Notes under the pieces: generated by a model | Seen by the model: only the letters and a program-made list of their open reading frames with translations | The model's database searches: none | Told to the model about the DNA's origin: nothing | Made by a program: the position numbers and the translations under genes | In this document: positions 5,954-7,462 of the stretch, piece by piece | Layout of the letters: every line of letters starts with the position of its first letter | How positions within the stretch are numbered: the first letter of the stretch is position 1 | Assembly (NCBI GenBank): GCA_011390385.1 | Contig: JAABSN010000166.1 | Location: forward strand, 1-7,462 | Length of the DNA stretch: 7,462 bases | Source: Thioalkalivibrio nitratireducens | GTDB taxonomy: Bacteria > Pseudomonadota > Gammaproteobacteria > Ectothiorhodospirales > Ectothiorhodospiraceae | Reading direction: 5' to 3'

Positions 5954-7361
5954 CCGGCCCAACGATCTCGGGTTCCGCCTGCGCCGTTTCGGGGTGCGAA
6001 TGATGGAGCGTGCACGCCGGACGGATGCTCTCGCGCTACTGCCGTCGCTAGAGCAGTCGCAATGGCTGTCTCCAGAGGCACAAGCCGAACGGCAACTTGT
6101 ATCGCTGCGAGCGCATCTGCGTTTCTGCGGGGAGCATGTACCTTTCTACGCTGAGATGTTTGCAGAACATGATTTCGCACCGGATCGGTTCACGTGTGTC
6201 GCCGATCTGTCCAGGCTACCACTGCTCGACAAAGCAGCGATCATCGACGCCGGTTCACGTCTATATCCTGTTGACAATGTCCAACGCCAGCTCAGAGCCA
6301 AGAGCACGTCGGGTTCGACCGGGATCCCGCTGAACTACCTCCTTGATCGCCCTTCGCATTCCTATCTCTGGGCTCAGATCTGGCGCGCTTGGGGCCAGGC
6401 CGGCTATCGCCCTGGTGACGTCTATGCGACCCTCAGCGGAGGTGCGCTCCTCCCGCGCAAGGTCGATCTGAAGCAGCGCATCTATCTGCTGCTGAGCGGT
6501 TGTGTGCACCTGCCGAGTTATCACCTGACGGCGTCCGAGATGGACCGATACATGGCCATCCTTCGGAAACGAGAGGTACGCTACCTCTACGGATATCCAT
6601 CGAGTCTTGAAATGTTTGCGACCCACGTCATCGAGCGCCAAGTGCGACTGCCGGCCATGGCTGCCGTCTTCACGACCAGTGAGATGCTGATGCCGGCTGC
6701 GCGATCGATCATCGAGGAAGCGTTCCGGACCCGCGTTTATGACACCTATGGCTGCAACGATGGAGGCGTCTACGCGTTCGAGTGCGCGCAACACGATGGC
6801 TACCATGTCGGAGACGAGAGTTGTTTCGTCGAGGTCGTCGACGATGACGGCAATCCGGTTGCCGATGGGGAAGTCGGGCGGATCGTTACCACCCCTTTGA
6901 TCAACCGGGGACACCCGTTTCTTCGCTATGTTACGGGTGATATTGGAGCGCTCGACCACCAAGCTTGCGCTTGTGGACGAGGCCTGGCCCGTCTGGTGCA
7001 GTTGCAGGGGCGAGAAAGAGACTTCGTCGTCACGCCGGACGGCAGGCGGGTCCACGGCGCGTTTTTCAACCACTTTGAACCGTTCTACGATTCTCCGTGG
7101 CTGACCCGATTCCAGATCCATCAGGCGCAGAGGGACCAGCTAACTGTACGGGTCCAGGTCACACGACCGCCGACACCCGCTGAGCAGGCCCGCCTCGTGA
7201 ACGAACTACGGCGAGGATTGGGCGAGATGAAGATCAATATAGAACAAGTCGATCGGTTTGAGCTTGGAAGCAACGGTAAGTTCAGGGTCGTGATCTCCGA
7301 CCTGGCGATGAAGCACGCGGACGCCCCGGCCAGCATTCATGACAACAAGAAGATTATATAG
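5946..7361 (+). CDS. CapK/PaaK-like adenylate-forming ligase
   Basis: A 471-residue member of the phenylacetate-CoA ligase/CapK family, which activates a carboxylic acid as an acyl-adenylate, often passing it to CoA. The N terminus has the family's R-A-H-L-R-F-C-G-E-H-V-P-F-Y segment (55-68). The ATP loop is K-S-T-S-G-S-T-G-I-P (119-128). Y-G-C-N-D (268-272) replaces the commoner Y-G-x-x-E. R-Y-V-T-G-D (327-332) follows. C280 and the C-A-C-G-R motif (341-345) could bind zinc, as in relatives. G-R (355-356) comes next, and the catalytic lysine is probably K445 in N-G-K-F-R. All core parts are present, so it is likely active. GTG 5946 overlaps the preceding stop by 8 bases. CapK-like proteins recur in polysaccharide clusters, where their substrates are mostly undetermined; activation of an acyl or amino acid substituent for the glycan is an inference. 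Confidence 0.88.
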   Translation: MADRPNDLGFRLRRFGVRMMERARRTDALALLPSLEQSQWLSPEAQAERQLVSLRAHLRFCGEHVPFYAEMFAEHDFAPDRFTCVADLSRLPLLDKAAIIDAGSRLYPVDNVQRQLRAKSTSGSTGIPLNYLLDRPSHSYLWAQIWRAWGQAGYRPGDVYATLSGGALLPRKVDLKQRIYLLLSGCVHLPSYHLTASEMDRYMAILRKREVRYLYGYPSSLEMFATHVIERQVRLPAMAAVFTTSEMLMPAARSIIEEAFRTRVYDTYGCNDGGVYAFECAQHDGYHVGDESCFVEVVDDDGNPVADGEVGRIVTTPLINRGHPFLRYVTGDIGALDHQACACGRGLARLVQLQGRERDFVVTPDGRRVHGAFFNHFEPFYDSPWLTRFQIHQAQRDQLTVRVQVTRPPTPAEQARLVNELRRGLGEMKINIEQVDRFELGSNGKFRVVISDLAMKHADAPASIHDNKKII

Positions 7362-7462
7362 AATCAAAAAAGCGGGCGGTTAAACGGCGCTCCTTTCGGA
7401 CTCGGTTCTGCGATTACGTTTCCGGACGAAGCAGGTCTCGCATCGCCGGCGCCCTCGTTCCC
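7362..7462. other. Right-end intergenic stretch, nothing supported
   Basis: After the CapK-like stop there is an A-run (7366-7371) and then mixed GC-rich sequence. I see no convincing hairpin with a T-run on the plus strand, so no terminator is called and the series may continue past the edge. A minus-strand frame without stops crosses the stretch but has no recognisable content. Confidence 0.4.

Noticed and set aside
7361..7385. Terminator after the CapK-like gene, suggested by the A-run and nearby GC-rich sequence
   Set aside because: On the minus strand the T-run follows a stem of only about four pairs with mismatches inside, and on the plus strand there is no hairpin followed by T residues.
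7364..7462. Minus-strand frame of 33 codons, open to the right edge and ending in TGA, perhaps the end of a converging gene
   Set aside because: No recognisable motif, third-base composition not clearly coding, and the stretch is too short to judge.

Overview
The window is a piece of a surface-glycan biosynthesis locus from a fairly GC-rich bacterium. Its codons favour G/C in the third position, its starts sit behind AGGAGG-type ribosome sites, and some starts are GTG. Nothing fixes the genus. A Gram-negative or other exopolysaccharide producer is likely, but that is inference. There are no rRNA or tRNA genes, CRISPR arrays or insertion sequences.

Layout. On the minus strand, reading leftwards from about 1370, are two glycosyltransferase genes. 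One is complete (159-1370); the second (1-142) starts 16 bases after the first one's stop and runs off the left edge. A gap of about 270 bases (1371-1638) separates them from a plus-strand gene series. It contains weak promoter-like boxes on both strands, a 19-base imperfect palindrome, and a strong ribosome site in front of a seven-codon reading frame. The plus-strand series is a PAPS-dependent-type sulfotransferase (1639-2637), a GT4-type glycosyltransferase (2740-3942), a CE4/NodB-like deacetylase (3973-4794), a second glycosyltransferase (4784-5953) and a CapK/PaaK-like adenylate-forming ligase (5946-7361). The last three are tightly coupled: the final two junctions overlap by 11 and 8 bases. 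A promoter-like element (2666-2694) lies in the only sizeable gap of the series, between the sulfotransferase and the first glycosyltransferase. The last 101 bases show no supported feature.

How the genes may work together. Four glycosyltransferases would build an oligosaccharide from nucleotide sugars. The deacetylase could free an amine on an N-acetylated sugar, the sulfotransferase could add sulfate, and the CapK-like enzyme could activate an acid for transfer to the glycan. All the proteins look cytoplasmic or peripheral to the inner face of the membrane, with no signal peptide seen. Export, polymerisation and sugar-nucleotide genes must lie outside the window. The mix of NodB-like deacetylase, sulfotransferase, glycosyltransferases and acid-activating enzyme resembles the logic of rhizobial Nod-factor decoration. 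That comparison is a hypothesis, and a sulfated exopolysaccharide or O-antigen is the simpler reading.
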